Source of the DNA: Nitrososphaerota archaeon
GTDB taxonomy: Archaea; Thermoproteota; Nitrososphaeria; Nitrososphaerales; JAAOZN01
Assembly (NCBI GenBank): GCA_011605775.1
Contig: JAAOZN010000068.1
Span: 1-35,277 of the forward strand
DNA length: 35,277 nt
Direction: 5' to 3'
The position numbers and the translations under genes were made by a program. This document shows positions 1-7,187 of the stretch, in pieces. Below the pieces are notes generated by a model. That model saw only the letters and a list, made by a program, of their open reading frames with translations, had not been told where the DNA came from and ran no database searches. Numbering within the stretch: position 1 is the first letter of the stretch; every line of letters starts with the position of its first letter.

Positions 1-81
1 GCCAAAATTTTGGCGGAGTGGGGCGTAGGGTTATGCGAATGGGAAGCCCTTGATGCGGCTACGGTTGAGAATTGAATATTT

Positions 82-193
82 CCTTCAACGCTACACTCAC
101 AAAGAAATCGCCAATCACGCGCTTGCTGTTACTTTAATTGGCGAGGGTGAAGTAAGCCGGGCATAGACTGATCGCAAAAGTAAGCGTTGAAGG
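82..193. repeat. Nested inverted repeats near left edge
   Basis: An exact 11-bp inverted repeat (CCTTCAACGCT at 82-92, its complement at 183-193) encloses a second exact 7-bp inverted repeat (CGCCAAT at 109-115, ATTGGCG at 137-143). No convincing gene lies in 1-227; positions 1-75 are an open frame ending in TGA that could be the tail of a gene cut by the window edge. The structure may be a mobile-element end or a structured RNA, but nothing decides between these. Confidence 0.4.
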
Positions 194-227
194 TTTAGGT
201 ACACAAGGAGAGTAAAGTTAACAAAAC

Positions 228-1163
228 TTGCAAGGATTGAGTTGGCGAAGCCGCTTTATGGTGGTGAGGTTTGGTCAAAGAAATGGCATCCTCATTTACT
301 CACTCATCATAGTTTTGTCCTACACCCTGATTGCCCTTGGGCTGATGTTCGGGATACTCCCTCTACTCACAGTAATATCTTTCTTAACCTTACCATTAGC
401 ATATAGAAGCGTTTCCGCTGCGCTCACACACCACGACAACCCACAAAAATTCATATCGGCTATACGTGACGCAGCGGCGATTTACCTCTCTATCTCGTCG
501 ACCCTAATCTTCTGCTCTCTTTTTTGGGAGGAAAAGAACGACGCATTAGCCCCACTCGATCTCAGGCTCCTCGACCCAGCTTGCGGGAGCGGAACATTCC
601 TCGTCTTGGCTATAGGTAGGCTTAGACGGTATGTTGAGGAGCATTGGGTGGATAAAGGTACAGCATTAAGGAGGATTACGAAGAACATCGTTGGTTTTGA
701 CCTCAACCCCCTTGCTGTGATCGCCTCAAGAACAAACTACCTCATAGCTTTAGGCGATATGCTGAGGGAGAGAGGTGATGAGCCGATAGAGATACCCGTC
801 TACCTAGCTGACTCGATACTCGTAGAGAGGAGGCAGACGCTCACAGGGGCAGCATATATCCTGAAGACGGCTGTGGGAGAGTTCAGCATTCCAACCAGCG
901 CAGTGGAGAAAGGATTGCTGGCGAAAACTTTAACGGTAATAGAGGAGTGCATTAGGGGAAAACGCAGCTTAAACGAGTTTAAGGCAAGACTATTAAGAGA
1001 GGTAAGCTTGGAAAAAGATGAGGTATTAATCCTATCAGAGCTCTTTGAAAAATTATTAAGGCTTGAAAAGGAAGGCAAGAACAGGATATGGACTAGAATT
1101 TTAAAGAACTCTTTTGCACCGTTCTTCGCAGGAAAATTCGATTATGTGGTGGGAGTTTTGTAG
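228..1163 (+). pseudogene. Chimeric remnant: MenA/UbiA C-terminus joined to truncated N6-adenine DNA methyltransferase
   Basis: One open frame of 311 codons from a TTG holds two unrelated pieces. Residues 10-100 (VVRFGQRNGILIYSLI, then hydrophobic helices and LPLAYRSVSAALTHHDNP) look like the last membrane helices of a MenA/UbiA prenyltransferase, without its catalytic N-terminal half. From about residue 107 the frame changes to an N6-adenine DNA methyltransferase of type I/IIG restriction systems: the SAM motif LDPACGSGTFL at 115-125 is followed by FDLNPLAVIASRTNYLIALGD. The frame ends at FDYVVGVL just where the catalytic NPPY/F motif should follow FDYVVG, so the enzyme lacks its active site and target-recognition domain. 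I read it as two gene relics fused by deletion; expression is doubtful. Confidence 0.7.
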
Positions 1164-1257
1164 GGGTTTCTGGTTGATACACTGTTTAAGACTCTCTTCG
1201 GTACGGAGTTGCTCCTCACTCTGGTCACAGACTTTATGTTGTTGAAGTTCTCTCTTA

Positions 1258-1290
1258 TTTCGAGTTTCGAAACATAAAATCCATATATGG
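1258..1290 (+). promoter_or_regulatory. Promoter of MEDS-PadR regulator with dyad operator
   Basis: The dyad TTCGAGTTTCGAAA (1259-1272) is centred about 20 bp upstream of a TATA element, CCATATATGG (1281-1290). The TATA box predicts transcription from about 1311, just before the ATG at 1316, so the mRNA would have a very short leader. The same dyad precedes four other gas vesicle promoters. Confidence 0.6.
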
Positions 1291-1315
1291 TGCTGGTGTT
1301 TAGTAGGAATCAAGT

Positions 1316-2212
1316 ATGTTAAAGGGCGAGTCGTTGCCGTCTAATGTAAACATTGCACCATCAACCACTGGAGAGTTTAAGCATGTTTTACACTTCTACA
1401 GTTCTGGCGTTAACAAGTACTCGATTCAAATACCTTTCCTTGCAACCGTCGGGAGGGGAAGTGCGGTTTATGTGACCGCTGACGATCCGGAGACGGTGAA
1501 AAACGTGTTTAAAATGTTAAACCCTAATCTCATCATAGTACGCCCAGAAAAGCTCGGTAAACTTTTGGCCAGCAAACGTGGCCTAAGGATTGTTGTAGAC
1601 GCTGGCTCGATAAGCCTCAGCGATCCTAGATTGATGGAAAACTATATGCAGACAAGAAAAGGCAGCTACATCGACCATCTTAATAGGGAAGAGTACTTGA
1701 AAGAAAAATGTGGAGAGCACACGATCCTTTGCACATATGATATGAGCAAGCTCAGCCCAGAACTGGTTAAACAGCTTGTGTCCTTCCACGATAAACTCAT
1801 ACTAACGACGAGCGACATGGTCCTTCTAGCAGGAGAATCTCCCGATCGAACTTCTATCTCTGAAGATGCCGTCCAGCAATTAGTTAAGGACGAACTTGAG
1901 AGCATCGTGCTCACCCTCCTCCTTAGGAAACCGTTATGCGGGGTCGAGATTATAAAAGCTGTCTACGACCAGTTTAATGTGCTACTCAGCCCAGGCACAG
2001 TCTACCCGCTATTGCATCTCCTCGAGAAAAGGGGGATGTTGAAATGTGAATACGGTGTGAAGAATAAGACCTATAGGCTTGACGAGGCAGCAAAAGAAAA
2101 AATCTTTAAGATGCTTGAAGAACGCGTTAGGGCAAGCCTGCTCCTTAACAGTTTTCTGCAGACGGTTACGATAAATGTGAGGCAAAAGGAACATTCGGAT
2201 TCTGAAAAATAA
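1316..2212 (+). CDS. MEDS-domain PadR-family transcriptional regulator of the gas vesicle cluster
   Basis: A 298-residue cytoplasmic regulator. Residues 20-165 resemble the MEDS (DcmR sensory) domain: HVLHFYSSGVNKY near the start, GRGSAVYVTADDPETVKN, and TILCTYDMSKLSPELVKQL near its end, a KaiC-like fold without a P-loop. Residues 195-290 are a PadR-like winged helix: LESIVLTLLLRKPLCGVEII, then LSPGTVYPLLHLLEKRGML and KTYRLDEAAKEKI. It sits first in the gas vesicle cluster, where haloarchaea carry gvpD/gvpE, and has its own dyad-TATA promoter, which suggests autoregulation. A paralogue with the same layout lies at the other end of the cluster. The ligand of the MEDS domain is not evident. The role in gas vesicle control is inferred from position and the shared operator. 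Confidence 0.8.
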   Translation: MLKGESLPSNVNIAPSTTGEFKHVLHFYSSGVNKYSIQIPFLATVGRGSAVYVTADDPETVKNVFKMLNPNLIIVRPEKLGKLLASKRGLRIVVDAGSISLSDPRLMENYMQTRKGSYIDHLNREEYLKEKCGEHTILCTYDMSKLSPELVKQLVSFHDKLILTTSDMVLLAGESPDRTSISEDAVQQLVKDELESIVLTLLLRKPLCGVEIIKAVYDQFNVLLSPGTVYPLLHLLEKRGMLKCEYGVKNKTYRLDEAAKEKIFKMLEERVRASLLLNSFLQTVTINVRQKEHSDSEK

Positions 2213-2255
2213 GGTTTAAATCATAGCCGAGTTTCAACGGAAATGTATGTGAAGC

Positions 2256-3242
2256 ATGGAGTATCCGCCTGATATTGAAGTGATCGGGAAAGGTGGGGGG
2301 AAGGAGCCATTTCGAATAGTGGGGCAGCGGGGGCTCTATTTCTTCATCCGCACTGAAACATTCGATCGACTAAGGGAGATAAACGATGCATATAGGCTCA
2401 CCGGCCAAACAGATCCAAAGCCGTTAGACGCTATAAAGGTAGTTGGAAGAAGGGGGGTCGTCGGACGAAGACCATTTCTTCTGCCGGGGCGTAGCGGAAC
2501 CTACCTCTGTATCCTCGATGAACATCTTAAGCAGCTTGTGAAGATTGCTCAGGCATATAAAATGTGGCTTGAAGCCAAAGAAGAAGAGAAAAAGCTAGAA
2601 AGGATTGTTAAGCCGCCTGAGGAAGGAAGATACGTTTACTGTATTATACCTTGGGACGGTAGCGACCGCAGTCTCAGCTTTGGAGAAATCGGCATAGAAA
2701 ACAGTGGGGAGGTATACACTATTCCCTACGGGGATGTCGCCGCCGTCGTAAGCAACGCACCGTTCAAAGAGTACACACCTAATAAGGAAAACGCCTACGC
2801 TCACATACAAGTCATGACGCTTGTAATGAGAGAACACACGGTTTTGCCGATGGCCTTCGGTATGGTGTTCAAGAACGAGGAAGTACTTCGAAGAGTGCTT
2901 GAGAGAAGCCGCGACGAGTTAAGAAAGGCCTTAAACGAAATCGAAGGCAAGGCGGAGTTCGGCGTCAAGGTGGTTCGGCCAAAGGGGGTTGAGCTCGACG
3001 AAGACGCGTTCGCTTCAGAGATAGGGGAGCTGCGCAAACTGGCAGTCCAAACCAAGCTCGGTAAGCGGTTCAGCAGATCCCTCATTTTGAACGCCTACTA
3101 CCTTATAAGAAAAGAGGATGTGGAGAACTTCCTAAACAAAGCTAGGGCGCTCGAAGAAAAGTTTAAGCAGCTAAAATTTCAGGTCACAGGCCCTTGGCCC
3201 CCGTCCAACTTTGTGAAAATAAAGATTGGGAGGAGAGATTAG
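2256..3242 (+). CDS. gvpF: Gas vesicle protein GvpF/GvpL with a duplicated N-terminal extension
   Basis: Residues 124-328 form a GvpF/GvpL domain: GRYVYCIIPWDG, EVYTIPYGDVAAVVSNAP, HTVLPMAFGMVFKNEEVL and the closing TGPWPPSNFV. GvpF/L proteins are minor assembly factors that bind GvpA. The first 123 residues are not part of the usual family. They contain two similar segments (about 7-47 and 60-102) with the shared pattern I-x-V-x-G, glycines, PF, G-x-x-G-x-Y, I-x-x-E, and L-x-x-I-x-x-AY, followed by a charged helix. The gene lies 43 nt after the regulator and 1 nt before gvpG, in an operon with gvpG and gvpH. A weak TATA-like sequence lies at about 2212-2220. The extension's function is unknown. 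Confidence 0.87.
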   Translation: MEYPPDIEVIGKGGGKEPFRIVGQRGLYFFIRTETFDRLREINDAYRLTGQTDPKPLDAIKVVGRRGVVGRRPFLLPGRSGTYLCILDEHLKQLVKIAQAYKMWLEAKEEEKKLERIVKPPEEGRYVYCIIPWDGSDRSLSFGEIGIENSGEVYTIPYGDVAAVVSNAPFKEYTPNKENAYAHIQVMTLVMREHTVLPMAFGMVFKNEEVLRRVLERSRDELRKALNEIEGKAEFGVKVVRPKGVELDEDAFASEIGELRKLAVQTKLGKRFSRSLILNAYYLIRKEDVENFLNKARALEEKFKQLKFQVTGPWPPSNFVKIKIGRRD

Positions 3243-3243
3243 G

Positions 3244-3537
3244 ATGCCATTTTTGATCGACGACATAATACTTCGGATGGTTGGCATCTCACTACCACCC
3301 TTTGACATGCTCTGGTTGCTTGAGACAATAAGAGACTATGCGATCCAAGAGCTCTACAACCCCGAAAAGATCGGCGACGAGTTAAAGGAGGCCGCGCTCC
3401 TATACGATCTCGGCGAGATCACGAAAGAAGAGTATGAGCGAAGATACGCTGAGCTCACAGAAAAGCTGAAGATAGCCCAGCGTGTCAGAGAATCGAACAT
3501 CATAAAGCGGGTCGACATTCTAAACGTGGGTGTTTAA
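3244..3537 (+). CDS. gvpG: Gas vesicle protein GvpG
   Basis: A 97-residue protein that starts MPFLIDDIILRMVG and continues PPFDMLWLLETIRDYA, then an acidic helical part (DLGEITKEEYERRYAEL) typical of GvpG, a small accessory protein needed for gas vesicle assembly. An in-frame TTG exists at 3226, but the GGAGG at 3230-3234 sits correctly for the ATG at 3244, so I chose that start. The 3' end overlaps gvpH by 8 nt, which points to coupled translation. The order after gvpF is the same as in haloarchaea. Confidence 0.88.
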   Translation: MPFLIDDIILRMVGISLPPFDMLWLLETIRDYAIQELYNPEKIGDELKEAALLYDLGEITKEEYERRYAELTEKLKIAQRVRESNIIKRVDILNVGV

Positions 3538-3988
3538 CGTGGGGTTCGATGAACTGCTAAAAGGACTACGTGAATTCATCAGAGCATTAGATGAGCTGGC
3601 GCAAAAGGAGGTGGTGGAGAAAAGGGGAAAAGGAAAGTTAATGGGAGCCGACGTTACATATTCCTATACCATTAGATATCTTTCACCTGCCAGACCAAGG
3701 GCTCCCCCAGCGGGAGGCGTGGAGAAGCCGTTAGTAGACGTTTTCGACAGGGGTGATCACATCGTCGTCGTCGCGCTCATCCCAAACGTCAAGGAAGAAG
3801 ACTTAAAGTTTAGGATAGAGGGCGATACATTAAAGATCACCTCAAACAAGGCAGGCACCAAGATCCTGAAGGAAGTATCGATACCGAAGGACAGCGAGGT
3901 CGATAAAATCTTAGACGCATCGTTCAAAAACGGCGTCCTCGAAATCAGGCTGAGAAAGAAACTTCGAACTTCGAAAGATAAAGGGTAA
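3530..3988 (+). CDS. gvpH: GvpH-like Hsp20/alpha-crystallin protein
   Basis: A 152-residue protein starting at a GTG that overlaps gvpG. Residues 1-45 form a charged helix (LLKGLREFIRALDELAQKE), and residues 68-145 an alpha-crystallin-type beta-sandwich: PLVDVFDRGDHIVVVALIP, KEEDLKFRIEGDTLKI, and the A-x-x-x-N-G-V-L-E-I signature as ASFKNGVLEIRL. GvpH in haloarchaea is an Hsp20-related factor that accompanies the GvpF/L assembly proteins. The C-terminal codons also carry the dyad operator of the next gene (3963-3976). Position between gvpG and the basic ORF supports the GvpH assignment over a general small heat shock protein. Confidence 0.87.
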   Translation: MFNVGFDELLKGLREFIRALDELAQKEVVEKRGKGKLMGADVTYSYTIRYLSPARPRAPPAGGVEKPLVDVFDRGDHIVVVALIPNVKEEDLKFRIEGDTLKITSNKAGTKILKEVSIPKDSEVDKILDASFKNGVLEIRLRKKLRTSKDKG

Positions 3989-3995
3989 ATAGGCT
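3963..3995 (+). promoter_or_regulatory. Promoter with perfect dyad upstream of the gvpI-slot gene
   Basis: TTCGAACTTCGAAA at 3963-3976 is identical to the site upstream of gvpA. It is centred about 19 bp before an AT-rich TATA-like element, GTAAATAGGC (3985-3994), with predicted initiation near 4012. The operator lies inside the last codons of gvpH, so it marks an internal promoter. Confidence 0.55.
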
Positions 3996-4025
3996 TAAGA
4001 TAAACCGATTTACAGGGATGTGAGA

Positions 4026-4364
4026 ATGGCTGGGAGTGTTGAAGCACCAATCAGCTTCCAGAGAATGAAGGCAGTAAGGAAAGCTGAGCTAGCTAGAGAC
4101 CGAGGCAGAATCAAATTGCTTGCGATAAGGCGTAAGCTGAAGTTTCAGGTCGAAGGAAACGAAGCCAAAATGAGTCGAAGGAAGCAAGAGCAGGCGAAGA
4201 ACCTTAACCCGACCTCAAGGCTTAGAACCCTGGCTGCGCGTGAATGGGCGAAACTGGTCAGGAATCCTTCAAATTGGTCAAGTGTACCACTAAGGCCAAA
4301 GTATTCAAGCGTCAAGCCGAAGCCGAGGGTCTACGGCAGAAGGTTCGAGACCGTGGAAAGTTAG
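4026..4364 (+). CDS. Basic protein in the gvpI position
   Basis: A 112-residue, very basic protein (many Arg and Lys, few acidic residues), for example RKAELARDRGRIKLLAIRRK and SRRKQEQAKNLNP. I see no known domain. Haloarchaeal GvpI is also a short, strongly basic protein encoded between gvpH and gvpJ, so this is a plausible GvpI counterpart by position and composition only. A GTG at 4020 is in frame, but GGG at 4015-4017 is better spaced for the ATG at 4026. It has its own dyad-TATA promoter. The 150 bp after its stop are purine-rich without a further open frame; the next promoter follows at 4514. Confidence 0.55.
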   Translation: MAGSVEAPISFQRMKAVRKAELARDRGRIKLLAIRRKLKFQVEGNEAKMSRRKQEQAKNLNPTSRLRTLAAREWAKLVRNPSNWSSVPLRPKYSSVKPKPRVYGRRFETVES

Positions 4365-4513
4365 AAGGACTGACAAGACAGACGCGAAGAGAATACGAGG
4401 AAGCGGTTTAGAAGACAGCTGAAAGCGTATCAAAGATAGGTGTAGACGTAGGTGCATAAGTCAACGAGCAAAAAGAGACCTAAAGGAACGTTTTAGCAGA
4501 AGAATCCGACTAT

Positions 4514-4568
4514 GTCGAAATTCGAGACAGAATATTTAATAAATGAATTTTAAAACATCGTTAGGAGG
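4514..4568 (+). promoter_or_regulatory. Promoter of the gvpJ-K-L-M operon
   Basis: A dyad variant, GTCGAAATTCGAGA (4514-4527), is centred about 18 bp before the TATA region AATATTTAATAAAT (4531-4544). A strong ribosome binding site GGAGG follows at 4564-4568, 13 nt before the ATG at 4582. It would drive gvpJ through the gvpM-slot gene. Confidence 0.6.
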
Positions 4569-4581
4569 TAGAAGATAAGAG

Positions 4582-4947
4582 ATGGTTGAGAGCCTAGTAC
4601 CGTCAAAGGAAGGCGACCTCGCGCAGGTTGTAGAAAAGATTCTGGAAAAAGGGCTTGTGATAAACGCAGACATCTCTGTGTCGGTTGCAGGCACCGAGCT
4701 ACTTGGCATAAAAATTAGGGCCGCGCTAGCATCCTTCGAGACAGCGGCAAAGTATGGGCTAGAATTCCCATCTGGCACAAACTATCAGGCGAGAGGGTGG
4801 AAGGAGATTGAAATAAGGAAGGCGAAATGTCCTGGCTGCAGAAATGAGGTTCCAGAAGACGAACTGTTTGAGGAAGGCTGCCCCTACTGTGGTTGGGTTA
4901 GCCCGCGAAAGAAGCGCAAGCAAGCGCCAACCATAATCTCAACTTAG
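4582..4947 (+). CDS. gvpJ: GvpJ-like gas vesicle protein with C-terminal zinc ribbon
   Basis: Residues 10-60 are a GvpA/J/M-family core: DLAQVVEKILEKGLVINADI, then VSVAGTELLGIKIRAALAS and FETAAKYGL. In GvpA/J proteins this makes the helix-strand-strand-helix unit. After it come about 20 residues and a C-terminal CPGC (83-86) and CPYC (100-103) pair, spaced as in a zinc ribbon, then a basic tail. A zinc ribbon is not part of standard GvpJ, which is otherwise a minor shell or initiation protein. It leads an operon with gvpK, gvpL and the gvpM-slot gene. The gvpJ name rests on position before gvpK; by sequence it could also be called GvpA-like. Confidence 0.82.
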   Translation: MVESLVPSKEGDLAQVVEKILEKGLVINADISVSVAGTELLGIKIRAALASFETAAKYGLEFPSGTNYQARGWKEIEIRKAKCPGCRNEVPEDELFEEGCPYCGWVSPRKKRKQAPTIIST

Positions 4948-4995
4948 GTTCACTGCCCCTTACACTACAGCGTGTTCGAAATGGAGGGGGAACGC

Positions 4996-5307
4996 ATGCC
5001 CATCAGTATCGATGAGGATAACCTTAAGCAAGGTTTACTAGGTGTAGTCGTCGCCCTAGTTGAAATCATAAAAGAGGTGCTTGAAAGACAAGCTATTAGA
5101 AGAATGGAGAGGGGGGATTTGGAAGACGAGGAAATTGAGAGGCTTAGCATCGCTCTAGCCGATTTGAATGAGGCGCTTGAAAACATAAAGAAGGAGAACG
5201 GGATCGAGGATGCTGTAAAATCTGTACGAGATGGACTTGATGAAGTAGCCGATAAAGTGATAGATAAGTTCTTGAATCCGAGGAGGTGGGCTGAAGAGGT
5301 CAGATAG
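4996..5307 (+). CDS. gvpK: Gas vesicle protein GvpK
   Basis: A 103-residue protein with the GvpK pattern: NLKQGLLGVVVALVEIIKEV, then LERQAIRRMERGDLEDEEIE and LSIALADLNEALENIKKENG. GvpK is a small accessory protein required for gas vesicle formation. A GTG at 4972 is in frame, but the purine run GGAGGGGG at 4983-4990 fits the ATG at 4996. The intergenic space contains the half-site TTCGAAA (4975-4981). It is followed at 2 nt by gvpL. Confidence 0.9.
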   Translation: MPISIDEDNLKQGLLGVVVALVEIIKEVLERQAIRRMERGDLEDEEIERLSIALADLNEALENIKKENGIEDAVKSVRDGLDEVADKVIDKFLNPRRWAEEVR

Positions 5308-5309
5308 AG

Positions 5310-6101
5310 ATGAGTGAGGTGCAAGAAGCTGGCGAAGGCAGATACCTTTACTGCATAATCAACGGTGGAGTGGAGCTTAACTTAGGCAGGATAGGTATAG
5401 AAGATGCCGAAGTCTATACGATCCCTTATAAGGATGTTGCTGTGGTTGTGCACTCTTGCCAAGCTAAGCCCTACGTGTCGAAGGACGAGGAGAAGGTGAA
5501 AAGGTGGATCTTCAACCACAATTATGTAATCGACAAAGCAACAGAACTATTCGGCACAGTCTTGCCCTTCTCCTTTGACGTGATAATCAAAGGAGACGAG
5601 ACTACGGTTAAAGATTGGCTAAGTAGGAATTATGAGAAGTTTAAGGAAGGGCTTGAGAAGGTTAAGGACAAGGCGGAATATACGGTGCAAATCTTCTGCG
5701 ATCAAGATAGGCTCGCGGAGAAGATTTTGAGCGAAGACGAGGAGCTGAGAGCATTGAAGGGAAAAATTGAAAAAATGCCGCAGGCGTCGACCTACCTGCT
5801 TCGGCGGAAATTGGAGCTTAAGGTAAAAGATAAAATTTCAGCCGAAATATCCAAGCTTGCCGAGGAGTTTGCCTCAAAGATAAGGGAGCTGGTCGAGGAA
5901 ATGAAGGTCGAAGAAACTTCGCGAGTACCAGAAAAATATAAGGACAAAAAGTTGGTTGTGACGCTCTCGTGCTTAGTGCATAAGAGCAAGGTTGAAGATC
6001 TTGGCAAGTTACTTGAGGAGATAAACGCTCGCGAAGGATATATCGTTCGCTTCACCGGGCCCTGGGCGCCTTTCAGCTTTGTTACATTTAAGGAGGCGTG
6101 A
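5310..6101 (+). CDS. gvpL: Gas vesicle protein GvpL (GvpF/L family)
   Basis: A 263-residue protein that is a GvpF/L domain throughout: EGRYLYCIINGG at 9-20, AEVYTIPYKDVAVVVHSC, VLPFSFDVIIKGDETTV, a long helical insertion around 130-205, and the closing VRFTGPWAPFSFVTFKEA. It lacks the duplicated N-terminal extension seen in the first GvpF/L of this cluster, so the two are distinct paralogues. Its position after gvpK corresponds to haloarchaeal gvpL. GvpL is an assembly factor that contacts GvpA and other minor Gvp proteins. AGGAGG lies at 6090-6095 inside its last codons, just before the next start region. Confidence 0.9.
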   Translation: MSEVQEAGEGRYLYCIINGGVELNLGRIGIEDAEVYTIPYKDVAVVVHSCQAKPYVSKDEEKVKRWIFNHNYVIDKATELFGTVLPFSFDVIIKGDETTVKDWLSRNYEKFKEGLEKVKDKAEYTVQIFCDQDRLAEKILSEDEELRALKGKIEKMPQASTYLLRRKLELKVKDKISAEISKLAEEFASKIRELVEEMKVEETSRVPEKYKDKKLVVTLSCLVHKSKVEDLGKLLEEINAREGYIVRFTGPWAPFSFVTFKEA

Positions 6102-6103
6102 AG

Positions 6104-6133
6104 ATGCGTATGAAGATTGTGTGGTGCGTCTAA
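6104..6133 (+). other. Nine-codon mini-ORF in front of the gvpM-slot gene
   Basis: The strong AGGAGG at 6090-6095 is spaced for an ATG at 6104, which opens only MRMKIVWCV and a TAA at 6131-6133. The stop is one base before the ATG (6135) of the gvpM-slot gene (TAAGATG), and the two frames differ. It may be a coupling leader peptide, or a frameshifted original N-terminus. Confidence 0.4.
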
Positions 6134-6134
6134 G

Positions 6135-7064
6135 ATGAAGGCTGAGAGAGAAAACGACCTTGTTGATCTACTTGACAAACTTCTGAACCGAGGACTTGTG
6201 TTAAATGCGGACTTGATAATATCTGTGGCAGGCATACCATTGATCGGCGTAAGCCTTAAAGCTGCGATAGCGGGAATAGAAACTATGCTAGAATACGGTA
6301 TGATGGAAGCCTGGGATCAGCGCACAAGAGAATGGTATGCGAGAGAGTATGCGAAGAAGGGGGATGTGCCTCTTAGAGAAGGGGAAGAAGTTTTCCTCAG
6401 ATCGTTTGGATCCTTTCTGGACAGACGATGGATTAACCCAACTTGGCGACCTGGCTTTCTGTACCTCACAAACAAGAGACTCCTCCTATTGAGAAGGGAG
6501 CCGCCTGAAGTGTTGTTGGAAATCCCACTCGACAAGATGGAGGGGCTTGCGGTCAACAAAGAAATGCGCTATGCGAGGGAGAGAGAGGAACTTTACATCC
6601 AGTTCAACTGCGGCGAGATCGTTCGAATCCACGCTCCAAACGTCCTAGAGCTGAAAGATGAAATCGAGAAACTCGTTGGAAAAAGCCTTGAGCACAATAT
6701 TGAGAACTGTCATCCTCCTCTTTCCGAAGACGAAAAACTCCTTAGAGTGGAGAAATTATGGTACCTGTTTCCGGCAATGGGCATATTAGGCGAGACCTGG
6801 AAGCCTGGGCGCCTCTATCTAACAAACAAGAGACTTTTCTGGGTGTATAGGGTAGACGGTGAGAAAATGTTTGAAGTGCCACTTTATAGCATCAGTAATT
6901 TAGCTACAAGCTTCGACGAAAGGAAAGGCAAGGTTCTTACGATAACATTTGATGGCAGAAATGCATCGTTCAGCGGCGACGAACAGAGCGTCGACAGCAT
7001 CATAAGGGCGATAGAGCAAGTTGCCCACACAGCCTGCTCATACAATCCCCAGCAGCCTAAATAG
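6135..7064 (+). CDS. GvpA/J/M-family protein fused to two GRAM/PH-like domains (gvpM position)
   Basis: A 309-residue protein. Residues 8-55 are a GvpA/J/M core (LVDLLDKLLNRGLVLNADLI, then SVAGIPLIGVSLKAAIAGIE). After a linker, two similar domains follow at about 80-182 and 196-296, each with the GRAM/bacterial PH-like pattern: GEEVFLRSFGSF, PGFLYLTNKRLLLLRREP, EIPLDKMEGL, and in the second PGRLYLTNKRLFWVYRV, EVPLYSISNL, VLTITFDGR. GRAM domains usually bind lipids or proteins at membranes. The gene closes the J-K-L operon, where haloarchaea have the short gvpM. An upstream in-frame TTG (6117) exists without a ribosome binding site. The job is unknown; linking a nascent vesicle to membrane or assembly factors is a guess. 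Confidence 0.8.
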   Translation: MKAERENDLVDLLDKLLNRGLVLNADLIISVAGIPLIGVSLKAAIAGIETMLEYGMMEAWDQRTREWYAREYAKKGDVPLREGEEVFLRSFGSFLDRRWINPTWRPGFLYLTNKRLLLLRREPPEVLLEIPLDKMEGLAVNKEMRYAREREELYIQFNCGEIVRIHAPNVLELKDEIEKLVGKSLEHNIENCHPPLSEDEKLLRVEKLWYLFPAMGILGETWKPGRLYLTNKRLFWVYRVDGEKMFEVPLYSISNLATSFDERKGKVLTITFDGRNASFSGDEQSVDSIIRAIEQVAHTACSYNPQQPK

Positions 7065-7129
7065 TCGCTCAAAATTTCTCCGCAGTTTATCAGCTTCTGG
7101 GTCTTCATAGATTTTAAGCCACCTACTCT

Positions 7130-7160
7130 CTCAAATTTCGAAACAAAAAGACTATAAACG
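7130..7160 (+). promoter_or_regulatory. Promoter of gvpNO with dyad operator
   Basis: A dyad variant, CTCAAATTTCGAAA (7130-7143), is centred about 19 bp upstream of the TATA element ACTATAAAC (7151-7159). Initiation is predicted near 7181, which excludes the ATG at 7173 and supports the ATG at 7188 as the gvpN start. Confidence 0.6.
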
Positions 7161-7187
7161 TGATGGAAGGTTATGGGAGCGATTAAT

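Noticed and set aside
1-75. Possible C-terminal tail of a transposase
   Set aside because: Only 24 codons are visible and no family motif can be recognised, so no product is named.
2223-2240. Dyad-like sequence before gvpF
   Set aside because: It matches only about 9 of 14 positions and lies downstream rather than upstream of the TATA-like element, unlike the other sites.
4365-4513. Basic peptide frames after the gvpI-slot gene
   Set aside because: All three frames are short and the basic composition follows from the purine-rich strand; no start or ribosome binding site is convincing.
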